Shown: positions 47,996-57,963, counted from the first letter of the stretch. The stretch: 64,000 nucleotides of DNA from Nocardia higoensis NBRC 100133 (GCF_000308595.1 NZ_BAGA01000116.1:1-64000); one strand, 5' to 3'. A program made the numbers and translations. Notes: generated by a model from the letters alone, not told the origin.

Positions 47996-49465
47996 CTATC
48001 GGCGGGCGGCAGTGAGCGAGCGCAGCAGCTCCAACGGGTCGGTGGTGGTGCCGAATTCGCGGCGCAGGGCGTGGCGGGCGGCGGTGAGACCGCACATGCC
48101 GTGGACGCCGCCGCCGGGCGGAGTGGACGAGGAGCACAGGTAGACGCCCGGGAGCGGGGTGGCGTACGGGTTCCATCGGGGGGCGGGGCGGGCCAGCATC
48201 TGCTTCACGGTCATGGCGCCCGCGGAGATGTCGCCGCCGATGTAGTTGGCGTTGTGCCGGGGCAATTCGGCGGCGGTACTGGTGTGGTGGGCGATGATCA
48301 GGTCGCGGAAGCCGGGGGCGAAGCGTTCGACCTGGGCGATCACCTGCTCGGTGATGTCGCGGTCGGAGCCGTGCGGGACGTGGGCGTAGGTGTAGAAGGT
48401 GTGGTGACCGGCGGGAGCGCGGGAATCGTCCACCACGCCCTGCTGGATCGCCAGCACGTAGGGGCGTTCGGCATGCCTGCCCGAGGCCACCGCGCCTTCG
48501 GCCGCCATGGCCTCGGCGCGGCTGCCGACCAGGTGCAGCGTGCCCGCCTTCGCGCAGTCCGCGGACGCCCAGGGCACCGGGCCCGAGAGGGCGAAATCCA
48601 CTTTGCACGCCGCGTTCCCGTACCGGAACTTCCCGAGCTGCCGGGCATATCGGCTCGGCAGCCGCTCCCCCGCCAGCCGCACCAGCTCGGCGGGCGAGGT
48701 GTCGAGCAGGACGGCCTTCACCGAACCCAGCTCCGAAAGGGAGTCCACCCGATGACCGGTGTGCACGCGCCCGCCGAGCCGCTCGAGTTCGGCGATCATC
48801 GCGTCGACGATGGCCTGGCTGCCGCCGCGCGGTATCACCCAGCCGTCGACATGGGCGAGCGTGCCGAGCAGCAGTGCGGCCCCGACAGCCGACACCGCGC
48901 GCGGCGAGGTGATGGCATGGGAGGCGACGCCGCTGAACAGGGCGGGCGCCACATCGGCCGAGAAGCGTGAATTCCACAGCGGCGAACCCTGTTCGAGCAT
49001 TCGCGTACCGAACCGCACCGCCGCGGTCAGGTTCGGAGGCAGTCGGCGCAGGTCCGACATCGCCACCCCCACGACGCCCTCCCACTGCCGTACCAGCGGC
49101 CCGAACAGCGACCGCCAGGCCGTCCCGTCCGGTCCGAGACCGTCCACGGTGCGCTCCAGATCGCGCCAGGCCACGCCCGCGCGGGCGCCGTCGAGCGGAT
49201 GCGCGTACGAGGCCTCCGGCGTCAGCAGCTGCACCCCGTGCGCGACGAGATCGAACGCCCGGAAGAACGGCGAGGCCACCGCCATCGGATGGGCCCCCGC
49301 GCAGACATCGTGCCGGTATCCGGGCAACGTCAGCTCGGCCGTCCGGCAGCCGCCGCCCGCCGTCTCCTCGGCCTCGAACACCTCCACCGACAATCCAGCC
49401 GCGGCCAGCGTCACCGCCGCCGCGAGACCGTTCGGACCGGACCCCACCACCGCCACATCAGTCAC
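47996..49465 (-). CDS. phytoene-dehydrogenase-like FAD oxidoreductase
   Basis: The 489-aa protein has an N-terminal dinucleotide fold (VVGSGPNGLAAAVTLAAAG) with a GGGCRTAELTLPGYRHDVCAGAHP flavin stretch. The C-terminal PGVYLCSSSTPPGGGVHGMCG closes the FAD site, as in CrtI-type desaturases and amine oxidases. No carotenoid genes are adjacent, so the substrate is unknown. It ends 19 bases from the convergent SDR gene. Confidence 0.85.
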   Translation of the reverse strand: MTDVAVVGSGPNGLAAAVTLAAAGLSVEVFEAEETAGGGCRTAELTLPGYRHDVCAGAHPMAVASPFFRAFDLVAHGVQLLTPEASYAHPLDGARAGVAWRDLERTVDGLGPDGTAWRSLFGPLVRQWEGVVGVAMSDLRRLPPNLTAAVRFGTRMLEQGSPLWNSRFSADVAPALFSGVASHAITSPRAVSAVGAALLLGTLAHVDGWVIPRGGSQAIVDAMIAELERLGGRVHTGHRVDSLSELGSVKAVLLDTSPAELVRLAGERLPSRYARQLGKFRYGNAACKVDFALSGPVPWASADCAKAGTLHLVGSRAEAMAAEGAVASGRHAERPYVLAIQQGVVDDSRAPAGHHTFYTYAHVPHGSDRDITEQVIAQVERFAPGFRDLIIAHHTSTAAELPRHNANYIGGDISAGAMTVKQMLARPAPRWNPYATPLPGVYLCSSSTPPGGGVHGMCGLTAARHALRREFGTTTDPLELLRSLTAARR

Positions 49466-49609
49466 ATCCCCACGCTAGGCGCTCGGACAGTTCCCGGCCA
49501 CGACCCGGCCCGCGGTTTTCCGCGCCGACGCGTCCTGCCTCCCGGCGGCCCGTCGAGCGACGGTGTTCGGCGGGCCACCCGCGCTCGCCGCGGCGAGCGC
49601 CGGACAATG

Positions 49610-49644
49610 CGGAAGAGCCCGTGGAACATCCACGGGCTCTTCCG
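49610..49644. terminator. terminator of the nucleotidyltransferase gene
   Basis: CGGAAGAGCCCGTGG at 49610-49624 pairs perfectly over 15 bases with CCACGGGCTCTTCCG at 49630-49644. It lies 20 bases beyond the stop of the minus-strand nucleotidyltransferase gene. Confidence 0.88.
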
Positions 49645-49664
49645 TATTCGTCGGGCGCGGCGGG

Positions 49665-50744
49665 TCAGACGTCGGTGGAGAAGCGGATGCCGCCGTCGGG
49701 GATCTCGACGCCGGGCCAGACGCGGGCCCCGCGCAGGAGCTCACAGCGGGCGCCGATGTTCGCGCCGTCGCCGATCACGCCGTCGCGCACCAGGGCGCGC
49801 GGGCCGATGCGGGCGCCGAAGCCGACGATGGTGCGTTCCACCGTAGCCCCCGCCTCCACCCGGGCGCCGTCGAAGATGACCGCGCCGTCCAGGCGGGCGC
49901 CCGCGCCGATCTCGGCACCGCGACCCACCACCGTGCCGCCGATGAGCAACGCGCCCGGCGCGATGCCCGCACTGGGGTGGACGAGGGACTCGCCGCGCTG
50001 GCCGGGCAGGGCGGGCGAGGGCGCGATGCCCCGGACCAGGTCGGCCGAACCGCGCACGAAGTCCTCGGGGGTGCCCATGTCGCGCCAGTAGGAGGTGTCG
50101 ACGTGGGCCTGGACGCGCGCACCCTCGGCGAGCAGCGCCGGGAATACCTCGCGCTCGACCGAGACCGGCCTGCCGGAGGGAATCTTCTCGATGTACTCGC
50201 GCCGGAAGACGTAGCAGCCGGCGTTGATCTGGTCGGTCGGCGGGTCCTGGGTCTTCTCCAGGAACGCGGTGACGCGGCCCTCGTCGTCGGTGGGAACGCA
50301 GCCGAAGGCGCGGGGGTCGCCGACCCGGACCAGGTGCAGGGTGACGTCGGCATTCGTCGAGTGGTGGGTGTCGAGTACCGCGCGCAGATCGGTGCCGCCG
50401 AGCACGTCGCCGTTGAACACCATGACGGTGTCGGCGCGCAGCTTGGGCAGCACGTTGCGGATGCCGCCGCCGGTGCCGAGCGGCTCGGTCTCGGTCACGT
50501 ACTCGATCTCCAGCCCCAGGTCGGAGCCGTCGCCGAAGTGTTCTTCGAAGACCTCCGCCTTGAACGAGGTGCCGAGCACGACGTGGGTGATGCCCGCCTG
50601 GGCGATGCGCGCCAGCAGGTGGGTCAGGAACGGTAGTCCGGCCGTGGGCAGCATCGGTTTGGGCGCCGACAAGGTCAGCGGACGCAGCCGCGTGCCCTGA
50701 CCGCCGACCAGAATCACGGCGTCGGTGCCGGAATCTCCTGCCAT
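49665..50744 (-). CDS. mannose-1-phosphate guanylyltransferase-like enzyme
   Basis: The 359-aa protein has an N-terminal nucleotidyltransferase domain (VILVGGQGTRLRPLTLSAPK at residues 9-28; FNGDVLGG; SYWRDMGTPEDF). A C-terminal left-handed beta-helix with hexapeptide repeats follows (GRGAEIGAGARLDGAVIFDG). This layout is that of actinobacterial ManB/ManC-type GDP-mannose pyrophosphorylases such as Rv3264c, once named RmlA2. It should make GDP-mannose from GTP and mannose-1-phosphate. The ATG follows AGGGGAAG. Confidence 0.9.
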   Translation of the reverse strand: MAGDSGTDAVILVGGQGTRLRPLTLSAPKPMLPTAGLPFLTHLLARIAQAGITHVVLGTSFKAEVFEEHFGDGSDLGLEIEYVTETEPLGTGGGIRNVLPKLRADTVMVFNGDVLGGTDLRAVLDTHHSTNADVTLHLVRVGDPRAFGCVPTDDEGRVTAFLEKTQDPPTDQINAGCYVFRREYIEKIPSGRPVSVEREVFPALLAEGARVQAHVDTSYWRDMGTPEDFVRGSADLVRGIAPSPALPGQRGESLVHPSAGIAPGALLIGGTVVGRGAEIGAGARLDGAVIFDGARVEAGATVERTIVGFGARIGPRALVRDGVIGDGANIGARCELLRGARVWPGVEIPDGGIRFSTDV

Positions 50745-50963
50745 CGTTCTTCCCCTGTTCACACTGGTACTGCCGATCGCGCCGGCGCGCCTGGTGGCGC
50801 AGCGCAGATCGAACCGCACTTCGGGAGCGGATGGCAAGTCCGCGGGTCGGAGCCGACCGCGCAGCGCTCGCCGGCACCGCGGAGAGAGGCTCTCGGGACC
50901 GGTGCGATCGGCGTGCGACGCGGACGCGCTCGGGCCAGCTCGGCGTATGGGGGTGCGACTGGC

Positions 50964-51821
50964 TCAGAGGTCGGTCAGCGCGGCGTGCAGAGCCTCGCGC
51001 CAGTCCCGTAGCGGGGTGAGTCCCGCCGCCCGCCAGGCCCGGCCGGAGAGCACCGAATAGGCGGGGCGGGCCGCCGGACGCGGGAAGGCGGTGGAATCGC
51101 ACGGACGCACGCGTTCGGGGTCGGCCCCGAGTTCGGCGAAGACCGCGCGGGCCAGATCGAACCAGCTGGCCGTGCCGGCGTTGGTGGCGTGCAGGATCCG
51201 CGGCGCGGTGGGCGTGGCGGCGAGTTCGAGCAGGCCGGCGGCGAGGTCGGCGGCGAAGGTGGGAGAACCGATCTGGTCGTCGACCACATCGACGGTGGGA
51301 CGCTCGGACTCCAGCCTGCGCATGGTGGCGACGAAGTCGCCGCTGTCGCCGGTGTAGACCCAGGCGGTCCGGACGACGTGGGCGGCGGGGGCCAGCTCCA
51401 GGACGGCCCGTTCGCCGGCGAGCTTGGAGCGGCCGTAGACGGTGGCGGGCCCGGTGTCGTCATCGGTCTCGTAGGGGGTGTCGTGCTCGCCGGCGAAAAC
51501 GTAGTCGGTGGACAGGTGGATGAGGTGGGCGCCCGCCTCGGCGCACGCGGCGGCCAGCACGGCGGGGCCGGTCCCGTTGATCGCGAAGGCGGCGCCCGGC
51601 TCGGACTCGGCGCGGTCGACGGCGGTGTAGGCGGCGCAGTTCACCACCACATCGCCGGGGGCGAGCACCGCCCGGACGGCATCGGCGTCGGTTATGTCGA
51701 GTTGCGCGCGGGTATATCCGAACGCGTGCGGGGCCAGACGGGTCAGCTGCCTGCCGACCTGCCCGCCCGCGCCGGTGACGACGAGGCGAGCGGAGGGTCG
51801 GCGAGGTGGTGCGGCGGTCAC
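50964..51821 (-). CDS. rmlD: dTDP-4-dehydrorhamnose reductase
   Basis: The 285-aa SDR-type enzyme completes dTDP-rhamnose, the linker sugar of arabinogalactan. VVTGAGGQVGRQL at 14-26 binds NADPH, and the catalytic pair is Y-x3-K in VYGRSK. WFDLARAVFAELG and the terminal LRDWREAL are family marks. In mycobacteria the rhamnosyltransferase wbbL lies between it and the nucleotidyltransferase; here only 219 bases separate them. Confidence 0.92.
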   Translation of the reverse strand: MTAAPPRRPSARLVVTGAGGQVGRQLTRLAPHAFGYTRAQLDITDADAVRAVLAPGDVVVNCAAYTAVDRAESEPGAAFAINGTGPAVLAAACAEAGAHLIHLSTDYVFAGEHDTPYETDDDTGPATVYGRSKLAGERAVLELAPAAHVVRTAWVYTGDSGDFVATMRRLESERPTVDVVDDQIGSPTFAADLAAGLLELAATPTAPRILHATNAGTASWFDLARAVFAELGADPERVRPCDSTAFPRPAARPAYSVLSGRAWRAAGLTPLRDWREALHAALTDL

Positions 51822-51979
51822 GGCGGCAAGTCTGGCACGCCGGAAACCACCGAGGTGCCCACGGCGGCGGTAACCGTTGGATAGCCTGAGTCCGGTCGGC
51901 CCGGCGAGTTGCGCTTCGGGATGAGGGTCGATCGTGGTACGGGGGATTTCCAGGGGGGCGTCGCCGATTCGTCGAGAGG

Positions 51980-53533
51980 ATGCTCGGTTTGCCGCGAAGC
52001 AACGATTCGTCGCGCAGCACACGCAGGCGCGGCACGGAGGGGCCGCACCGCCGGGAACCCGTGCGGATGCGGGCTTCCGGCCCCGCGCCCGAGCAGGCAT
52101 CGCCGCGCCCGATGCGGGTGGCGGTCGCGGCCTTGGCCGCGGTCGTGCTGGTGGCGACCGGTTTCGCCTGGCACAGCGTCGATTCGCTGATCTCGAAGAT
52201 CGAACGCATCGGTGATCTGGGTCTCGGCGGCGGCCGCGACGGCGCGGTCGACATCCTGCTGGTCGGTGTGGACAGCCGCACCGACGCGCACGGCAACCCG
52301 CTCACCGACAGCGAGCGCGCCATGCTGCACGCCGGTGACGAGGTCGGCACCAACACCGACACCCTCGTGCTGATCCGGGTGCCCAACGACGGCAGTTCGG
52401 CCACCGCCATCTCGCTGCCCCGCGACTCCTACGTCGACATCCCCGGCCTCGGCAAGGGCAAGATCAACTCCGCCTACGGCGTCACCAAGGAGAACAAGCG
52501 GCAGAAGCTGCTCGACAGCGGCGCGTCCGAGGCCGAAGCCGAGAAGCAGTCCACCCAGGCCGGACGCAAAGCGCTGATCGACACGGTCGCCGGGCTCACC
52601 GGCATCTCCGTCGACCACTACGCCGAGATCAGCCTGCTCGGTTTCGTCCTGCTCACCGAGGCCGTCGGCGGGGTCGAGGTGTGCTTGAACGCGCCGGTGG
52701 AGGAATCCATGTCGGGCGCGAGCTTCCCCGCGGGCAGGCAGCGGCTGGACGGGCCGCAGGCGCTGAGCTTCGTGCGCCAGCGCCACGGGCTGCCACGCGG
52801 CGACCTCGACCGGATCGTCCGCCAGCAGGTGTTCATGGCCCAGTTGGTGGGGCAGGTGCTCAGCGCCAAGACGCTCACCGACCCGGGACGGCTGAGCGAA
52901 CTCGGCGACGCGGTCGGCCGCACGGTGGTCGTCGACGAGGACTGGGACGTGCTGGCCTTCCTGCAGCAGCTGCAGGATCTCTCCGGCGGACAGGTGCGGT
53001 TCGAGACCATCCCGGTGGCCGATCTGAACGGCATGACCAGTGACGGCGAGTCCGTGGTGCGTGTCGAGACCGACGCGGTGAAGTCCTATGTGGCCTCGCT
53101 GGTCGGGGGCGATTCCCCCGCGCGGGAGACTTCGCGCGTGACGCCGTCGAATGTGACCGTGGACGTCTTCAACGCCAGCTCCGTCGGCGGGCTCGCGGGT
53201 GAGGTCTCCCAGGCGCTGGCGGGCAAAGGTTTTCGGTCCGGTGAGGTGGGGAACTACACCGGGATGGGTGTGACCGGTTCACGGGTGCTGGCCGCCGACA
53301 GCGCCGACGCGGGGGCCGAGGCGGTCGCCGAAGCCCTCGGCGGGCTGCCGATCGTGGCCGATACGACACTGCCCGCGGGGGCCGTGTCGGTGGTTCTCGC
53401 GAGCGACTACAGTGGCCCGGGCTCGCAGGCGGCCGAGCTGTTCGACTTCACCGCGACGTCGACCACCCCGACGCCCGTGCCCCCCGCACCACCGATCGAC
53501 GCAGGCCAGGACGGACCGAAATGCGTGAACTGA
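51980..53533 (+). CDS. LytR-CpsA-Psr family cell-wall glycopolymer ligase
   Basis: The 517-aa protein is anchored by one membrane segment (about 46-62). The LCP catalytic domain has DILLVGVDSRTD, the SLPRDSYVDIPG block and FVRQRHGLPRGDLDRIVRQQ, which carry the Asp and Arg residues that hold the polyprenyl pyrophosphate. A C-terminal LytR_C domain (VDVFNASSVGGLAGEVSQAL) follows. It attaches arabinogalactan or other polymer to peptidoglycan. The ATG at 51980 is close to GAGAGG; the TTG at 51989 is an alternative. It matches Rv3267. Confidence 0.92.
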   Translation: MLGLPRSNDSSRSTRRRGTEGPHRREPVRMRASGPAPEQASPRPMRVAVAALAAVVLVATGFAWHSVDSLISKIERIGDLGLGGGRDGAVDILLVGVDSRTDAHGNPLTDSERAMLHAGDEVGTNTDTLVLIRVPNDGSSATAISLPRDSYVDIPGLGKGKINSAYGVTKENKRQKLLDSGASEAEAEKQSTQAGRKALIDTVAGLTGISVDHYAEISLLGFVLLTEAVGGVEVCLNAPVEESMSGASFPAGRQRLDGPQALSFVRQRHGLPRGDLDRIVRQQVFMAQLVGQVLSAKTLTDPGRLSELGDAVGRTVVVDEDWDVLAFLQQLQDLSGGQVRFETIPVADLNGMTSDGESVVRVETDAVKSYVASLVGGDSPARETSRVTPSNVTVDVFNASSVGGLAGEVSQALAGKGFRSGEVGNYTGMGVTGSRVLAADSADAGAEAVAEALGGLPIVADTTLPAGAVSVVLASDYSGPGSQAAELFDFTATSTTPTPVPPAPPIDAGQDGPKCVN

Positions 53534-54243
53534 CGAAGACTTCGACACTGACCGAGGCCATCCTGGACCCGATCCTGGCCCAGGATTCCGCGGCGCCGCG
53601 CATCACCTACTACGACGACGCCACCGGCGCCCGCATCGAACTGTCCGGCGCGACTCTCGCGAACTGGGCGGCCAAGACCGCCAATCTGATCCGCGACGAG
53701 TTCGGGCTCACCATCGGCGCGCGCGTCGCGGTGCTGCTGCCCGCGCACTGGCAGACCGCGGCCGTGCTGCTCGGCTGCTGGTGGGCGGGCACGGAGGTGG
53801 TGCTGAACGCGGACCCCGACGCCGACCTCGCGCTGGTGACCCCCGACCGGATCGACGAGGCGGGCGCCATCCCGGAAGTGGCGGCGCTGTCGCTGGATCC
53901 GATGGGCGCGCCGGTGCGCGACCTGCCGGTCGGCGTCACCGATTTCGCGACCTCGGTACGCGTACACGGCGATCAGTTCATGCCGCGCGGCACCGGCGTC
54001 GCGCTGGAGGGCGACCTGGTGGGCGAGGTGTTCGACGCCGCGCGCAGATCGGCGCTGCGCCAGGGCATCGGCCCGGGCGACCGGGTGCTGTCGACCAGGC
54101 CGTGGGAGCACGCGAGCGATCTGGTCGACGGACTGCTTGCGGTGCTGGTGGCGGGCGCGTCGCTGGTGCAGGTCGTCGACCCCGACCCGGCCGCCCAGGC
54201 GCGCCGGACCGAGACCGAGCGCATCACCGTCACGCTGGACTGA
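53521..54243 (+). CDS. TIGR03089 family protein
   Basis: The 240-aa protein overlaps the LCP gene by 13 bases. It resembles the N-terminal part of an AMP-forming ligase: ITYYDDATGARIELSGATLANWAAKTANLI, VAVLLPAHWQTAAVLLGCWWAG. The ATP-binding P-loop and C-terminal domain are absent, as is normal for TIGR03089 (Rv3268-like). The role is unknown; co-translation with the LCP ligase suggests envelope function. Confidence 0.9.
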   Translation: MRELTKTSTLTEAILDPILAQDSAAPRITYYDDATGARIELSGATLANWAAKTANLIRDEFGLTIGARVAVLLPAHWQTAAVLLGCWWAGTEVVLNADPDADLALVTPDRIDEAGAIPEVAALSLDPMGAPVRDLPVGVTDFATSVRVHGDQFMPRGTGVALEGDLVGEVFDAARRSALRQGIGPGDRVLSTRPWEHASDLVDGLLAVLVAGASLVQVVDPDPAAQARRTETERITVTLD

Positions 54244-54348
54244 CCCTCCTACCGCAGGAGGAGCCGGCGATCCGCCCGCAGGCCGTTTCGCAATGCCCGC
54301 CCCGCCCGTACCGTGGTCTCCATCACAGCGGAACGGGGTGGTGGAGAC

Positions 54349-55656
54349 ATGAGTCCGGCAGCATGGTGGCGTTGGCTCTTCGCGCAGGGTGTGCCACGGT
54401 TCGTCCTGCGCAACCAGGCGCGTCGCGGCGATCCCTTCGCACGGCTGATCGCGGGCGAGGAGGGCATCGGCGATCCGTACTCGCTGATCGAGCAGTTGCG
54501 CGGGGACCGTCCACTGGTCCGCACCCCGCTGACCTGGGCGTCGTTCGACCACGAACTGGTGCGAGCGATCCTGCGCGACAACCGGTTCGGCGTGCAGTCG
54601 CCGCAGCACTTCGTGCCGTTCGAGGCGGTCCGGTCGGTGATGCCGACTTCCCCGCTGCCCCCGAGTCCGGTCGAGCCGCCGTCCATGCTGGTGATCGACC
54701 CGCCCGAGCACACCGCCATGCGCAAGCCGGTGGCCGCGGCGTTCACCCCGCGCGCCGTCGGCAGGCTCCGCGACCGGATCGCCGAGGTCACCACCGAACT
54801 ACTCGACGGGCTGCCCTCCGGCGGGTCGGCAGATCTGGTGGCCGCCTACTCCGCGCAGGTGCCGATCGCGATCATCTCCGAGATGCTCGGCTTCCCCTAT
54901 TCCGATCGGGACATGTTCCTCGACTGGGGCGACCTGATGTCGCCGCTGCTCGATCTGGGCATCTCCTGGCGCGTGCAGCGGCGGGCGAACCGGGCCATGC
55001 ACCGGATGAACGACTACCTCGACGACCACATCGCCACCTTGCGCCGCGCACCCGGCGAGGACATCCTCAGTTCGCTGGTCAGCGCGGGCGAGCTGGATCA
55101 CGACGCACTGAAGGCGACAGCCAGCCTGCTGATGGGCGCCGGCTTCGAAACCACGGTCAATCTCATCAGCAACGGCGTGGTGCAGTTGCTGGCCCATCCC
55201 GAGCAACTGGCCCGGTTGCGCGCGGAGCCCGACCTGTGGCCCAACGCGGTGGAGGAGATTCTGCGGTTCGATCCGCCGGTGCAGGTCACCGGACGAGTGG
55301 CGCTCACCGAGCTGGAACTGGCGGGGGTGCCGTTCCGGCCCGGCCAGGCGGTCACGGTGTCGCTGGCGGGGGCCAACCGCGACCCGAAGGTGTTCGACGA
55401 TCCGCAGCGCTTCGACATCACCCGTGCCAACGCCAAAGACCACCTGTCCTTCAGCAGCGGCATCCATGTCTGCCTCGGCGCGAGCCTGGCCAGGATGGAG
55501 GGCGTCTACGCGCTGCGGGCGTTGTTCGAACGGTTCCCCGGCCTGAGCCTGGCCGAGCCGCCGAGCAGGCGGGAACTGTTCACCCTGCACGGGTACCGGC
55601 GACTGCCGGTGCGGCTGGGCACCCGCGCGCCCGCCGGGCAGACCTCGCTCGCGTGA
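54349..55656 (+). CDS. cytochrome P450
   Basis: The 435-aa soluble heme enzyme has I-helix GAGFETT at 263-269 (the acid position of the usual A-G-x-D/E-T is Glu268), ExxR in VEEILRFDP and heme ligand Cys375 in FSSGIHVCLG. The substrate is unknown. The ATG follows GGTGGTGGAG. It is convergent with the esterase gene with only four bases between the stops. Confidence 0.92.
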   Translation: MSPAAWWRWLFAQGVPRFVLRNQARRGDPFARLIAGEEGIGDPYSLIEQLRGDRPLVRTPLTWASFDHELVRAILRDNRFGVQSPQHFVPFEAVRSVMPTSPLPPSPVEPPSMLVIDPPEHTAMRKPVAAAFTPRAVGRLRDRIAEVTTELLDGLPSGGSADLVAAYSAQVPIAIISEMLGFPYSDRDMFLDWGDLMSPLLDLGISWRVQRRANRAMHRMNDYLDDHIATLRRAPGEDILSSLVSAGELDHDALKATASLLMGAGFETTVNLISNGVVQLLAHPEQLARLRAEPDLWPNAVEEILRFDPPVQVTGRVALTELELAGVPFRPGQAVTVSLAGANRDPKVFDDPQRFDITRANAKDHLSFSSGIHVCLGASLARMEGVYALRALFERFPGLSLAEPPSRRELFTLHGYRRLPVRLGTRAPAGQTSLA

Positions 55657-55660
55657 GCCG

Positions 55661-57238
55661 TCAGCGGAAGCCGACCGCCTGATCGCCCCACGCGCTGTGC
55701 AGCGCGTGATCGGGGTCGGGCGCCGTGCGGTCGATGGCGTCGATGAGCAGGGTGTGCCTGACGTCGGACCGATACGGCGCCCAGTGTTTGGAACCGTCCA
55801 GTGCCGCGGGCACCCCGTGCTCGGCGAAGGCGAGCCAGCGGCGCATCATCCGCCCCGACACCTCGGTGGCCTGTTTGCGCCCACCCAGCCAGAAGGTCGG
55901 GTCCGGGTTCAGGGTGCCGAAATTGCCGAAGACGTAGGGCACTTCCGTGGCGTGCCCGGCGCCGATCCTGGCCGCGCGCAGCATCGGGGTGGCGTGGTCG
56001 AAGCGGTAGACCCAGGTCATCGAGTGCGCGGAGTGTCCGTCGGCGACCCACCGGGCGGGCAACCGGAAGGCGGCGTCGGTGGAGATGGCCAGCGCGCCGC
56101 GCGGGGTGGTGAGATCCGGGTAGGCCGAGGCGATTTCGGCCAGGCGTTCGGGTGAGAGATCGGGATGGCTCTCGGCCACATCGCGCAGCATCATGGTCAC
56201 CGCCTGCGGGGTGACCGGCATGATCGGCGAACGGAACACCTTGAACAGCGAGGCCTCGTCCTTGTTGCTGCCGACGATCAGCGGCACCCGGTGGGACCGG
56301 CCGCGCTGGAAGGCGTTGATCGGATAGTCGGGCAGCAGATCCCCGTCGACCACCGGCGCGGCCGCCAATCGGCCCGGCTCCTTGGTGGGCACCTCGTCGA
56401 ACAACGTGCCCGCGGCCTGCACCAGCCGCTCCATCGGCATGTCCGTCAGGTCCCCGGCGCGCCGTGGCGGCAGGTCGAGCAGTTCGGCGAAACGACGCGC
56501 CACCAGTTCGGCGCGCTGCGCCCCGAACACGGTGGTGGCGGGCGGGCTCTGCGCGATCGCCTTGTGGAACAGGCCGTCGGCGGCGGGGGCGGTGAGCAGC
56601 GCGGTCACGCAGCCCGCGCCGGAGGACTCGCCGAACAGCGTCACATTGCCGGGATCGCCGCCGAAGGCGGCGATGTTGTCGCGCACCCATTCCAGCGCCG
56701 CGATCTGGTCGCGCAAACCGAGATTGGCGGTGAAGTCGGATGACAGCGAGCTCAGATCGAGGAAGCCGAGCAACCCGACGCGGTAGTTCACGGTGACGAT
56801 CACCACCCCGCCGCGCGCGGCGAGTTCACGACCGTCGTAGACCGCCTGGGCGGCGGTACCCAGGCAGTAGGCGCCGCCGTGCAGCCACACCATGACCGGG
56901 CGCGGCGCGCCGTCCTCGCCGGGCGCGGTCGGCGCCCAGACATTGAGCCACAGGCAGTCCTCACCCATCCGGAGCGCGGAGTCGACCGGCACCATCGGGC
57001 CGAGGGACTGCGGGGAGACATCGCCCACGGCCCGGCAGTCGCGCACGCCGTCCCAGGGTTGCGGCGGCCGTGGCGGGCGCAGCCGGTTCGCGCCGGTGAC
57101 CGGCGCACCGTAGGGGATGCCGCGCCACATCGCTATCGATCCGGCCATGGCGCCGCGGACCCGCCCGCTGCGGGTGTGCGCGATGGGTCCGAAGTCGTCG
57201 AGCCGGATGCCGGCGTCGGTGTCGGGTCGTGTCGTCAT
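55661..57238 (-). CDS. type-B carboxylesterase (para-nitrobenzyl esterase family)
   Basis: The 525-aa alpha/beta hydrolase has nucleophile Ser206 in GESSGAG, oxyanion-hole HGGAY at 120-124 and the EDCLWLNVWAP signature near 93. No signal peptide is visible, so it acts in the cytoplasm. The start at 57238 follows a strong AGGAGGT. It hydrolyses esters; the natural substrate is unknown. Confidence 0.93.
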   Translation of the reverse strand: MTTRPDTDAGIRLDDFGPIAHTRSGRVRGAMAGSIAMWRGIPYGAPVTGANRLRPPRPPQPWDGVRDCRAVGDVSPQSLGPMVPVDSALRMGEDCLWLNVWAPTAPGEDGAPRPVMVWLHGGAYCLGTAAQAVYDGRELAARGGVVIVTVNYRVGLLGFLDLSSLSSDFTANLGLRDQIAALEWVRDNIAAFGGDPGNVTLFGESSGAGCVTALLTAPAADGLFHKAIAQSPPATTVFGAQRAELVARRFAELLDLPPRRAGDLTDMPMERLVQAAGTLFDEVPTKEPGRLAAAPVVDGDLLPDYPINAFQRGRSHRVPLIVGSNKDEASLFKVFRSPIMPVTPQAVTMMLRDVAESHPDLSPERLAEIASAYPDLTTPRGALAISTDAAFRLPARWVADGHSAHSMTWVYRFDHATPMLRAARIGAGHATEVPYVFGNFGTLNPDPTFWLGGRKQATEVSGRMMRRWLAFAEHGVPAALDGSKHWAPYRSDVRHTLLIDAIDRTAPDPDHALHSAWGDQAVGFR

Positions 57239-57451
57239 CGCGCACCTCCTGGTGTCCTGCGGTGGCGGCCCGCAGCAGCGACGACGAAGGCGCCGCGTTG
57301 TGGCGGCGTCGGTGCGCCACATCCGCGGGGCCCGCACCGGGTGATCTCTTTCGAGGGTACGTCCGCGCACGACCATTCGGTCTCGGATCCGGACCGCGAA
57401 CCGGAGTTCGCGCCGCTACCGGTGGCGCGCACCGCCCGCTAACCTGGGCGC

Positions 57452-57679
57452 GTGCCGAACTACAGCTTCCGGTGTCGCCAGTGCGGCGATACATTCGAGG
57501 TCAATCGTCCGATGGCCCGTTCCGGCGAGCCCGCGACCTGCCCGGCCGGGCACGAGGACACGGTCAAACTGCTGACCACCTTCGCCACCGTCGGCCGGTC
57601 GGGTGGCGCGCCCGCTGCGGCCCCGGCGCCCGCGGCACCCGCGGGCGGTGGCTGCTGCGGCGGCGGTTGCTGCGGCTAG
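57452..57679 (+). CDS. FmdB-family zinc-ribbon protein with Cys-rich tail
   Basis: The 75-aa protein starts with the FmdB ribbon: CRQCGDTFEVNRPM with CxxC, then CPAGHEDTVKLL. An Ala/Pro/Gly linker leads to the tail GGGCCGGGCCG. The GTG start overlaps no neighbour. The Cys-rich tail is common in actinobacterial FmdB proteins and may bind metal. The function is uncertain. Confidence 0.85.
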   Translation: MPNYSFRCRQCGDTFEVNRPMARSGEPATCPAGHEDTVKLLTTFATVGRSGGAPAAAPAPAAPAGGGCCGGGCCG

Positions 57680-57963
57680 TTCTCCACCTCGAGCAGCCGT
57701 TTCCCGATGCCGGCCGAGCGGGGCACATGTCGTCGAGTGCGGCGCAACGCGTCATCGCGCGCGGCCGGCCCCTCGCGACAGCGCGGCTTCGTTCCCGAGG
57801 CCCGTGCGGCGCCCTGTCGTGACGAGTGACACGGTATCCGTCGAGGACATTCCCGTCGGACGGGTACACGGAGTGGATGGCCTCGTGGATTCGGGATGTG
57901 GTGTCGTCCGGTGAGGAGCCCCTCGACGCCGCTGCGGGCGGGGCATAGGCAGCGGCCCGCCGG

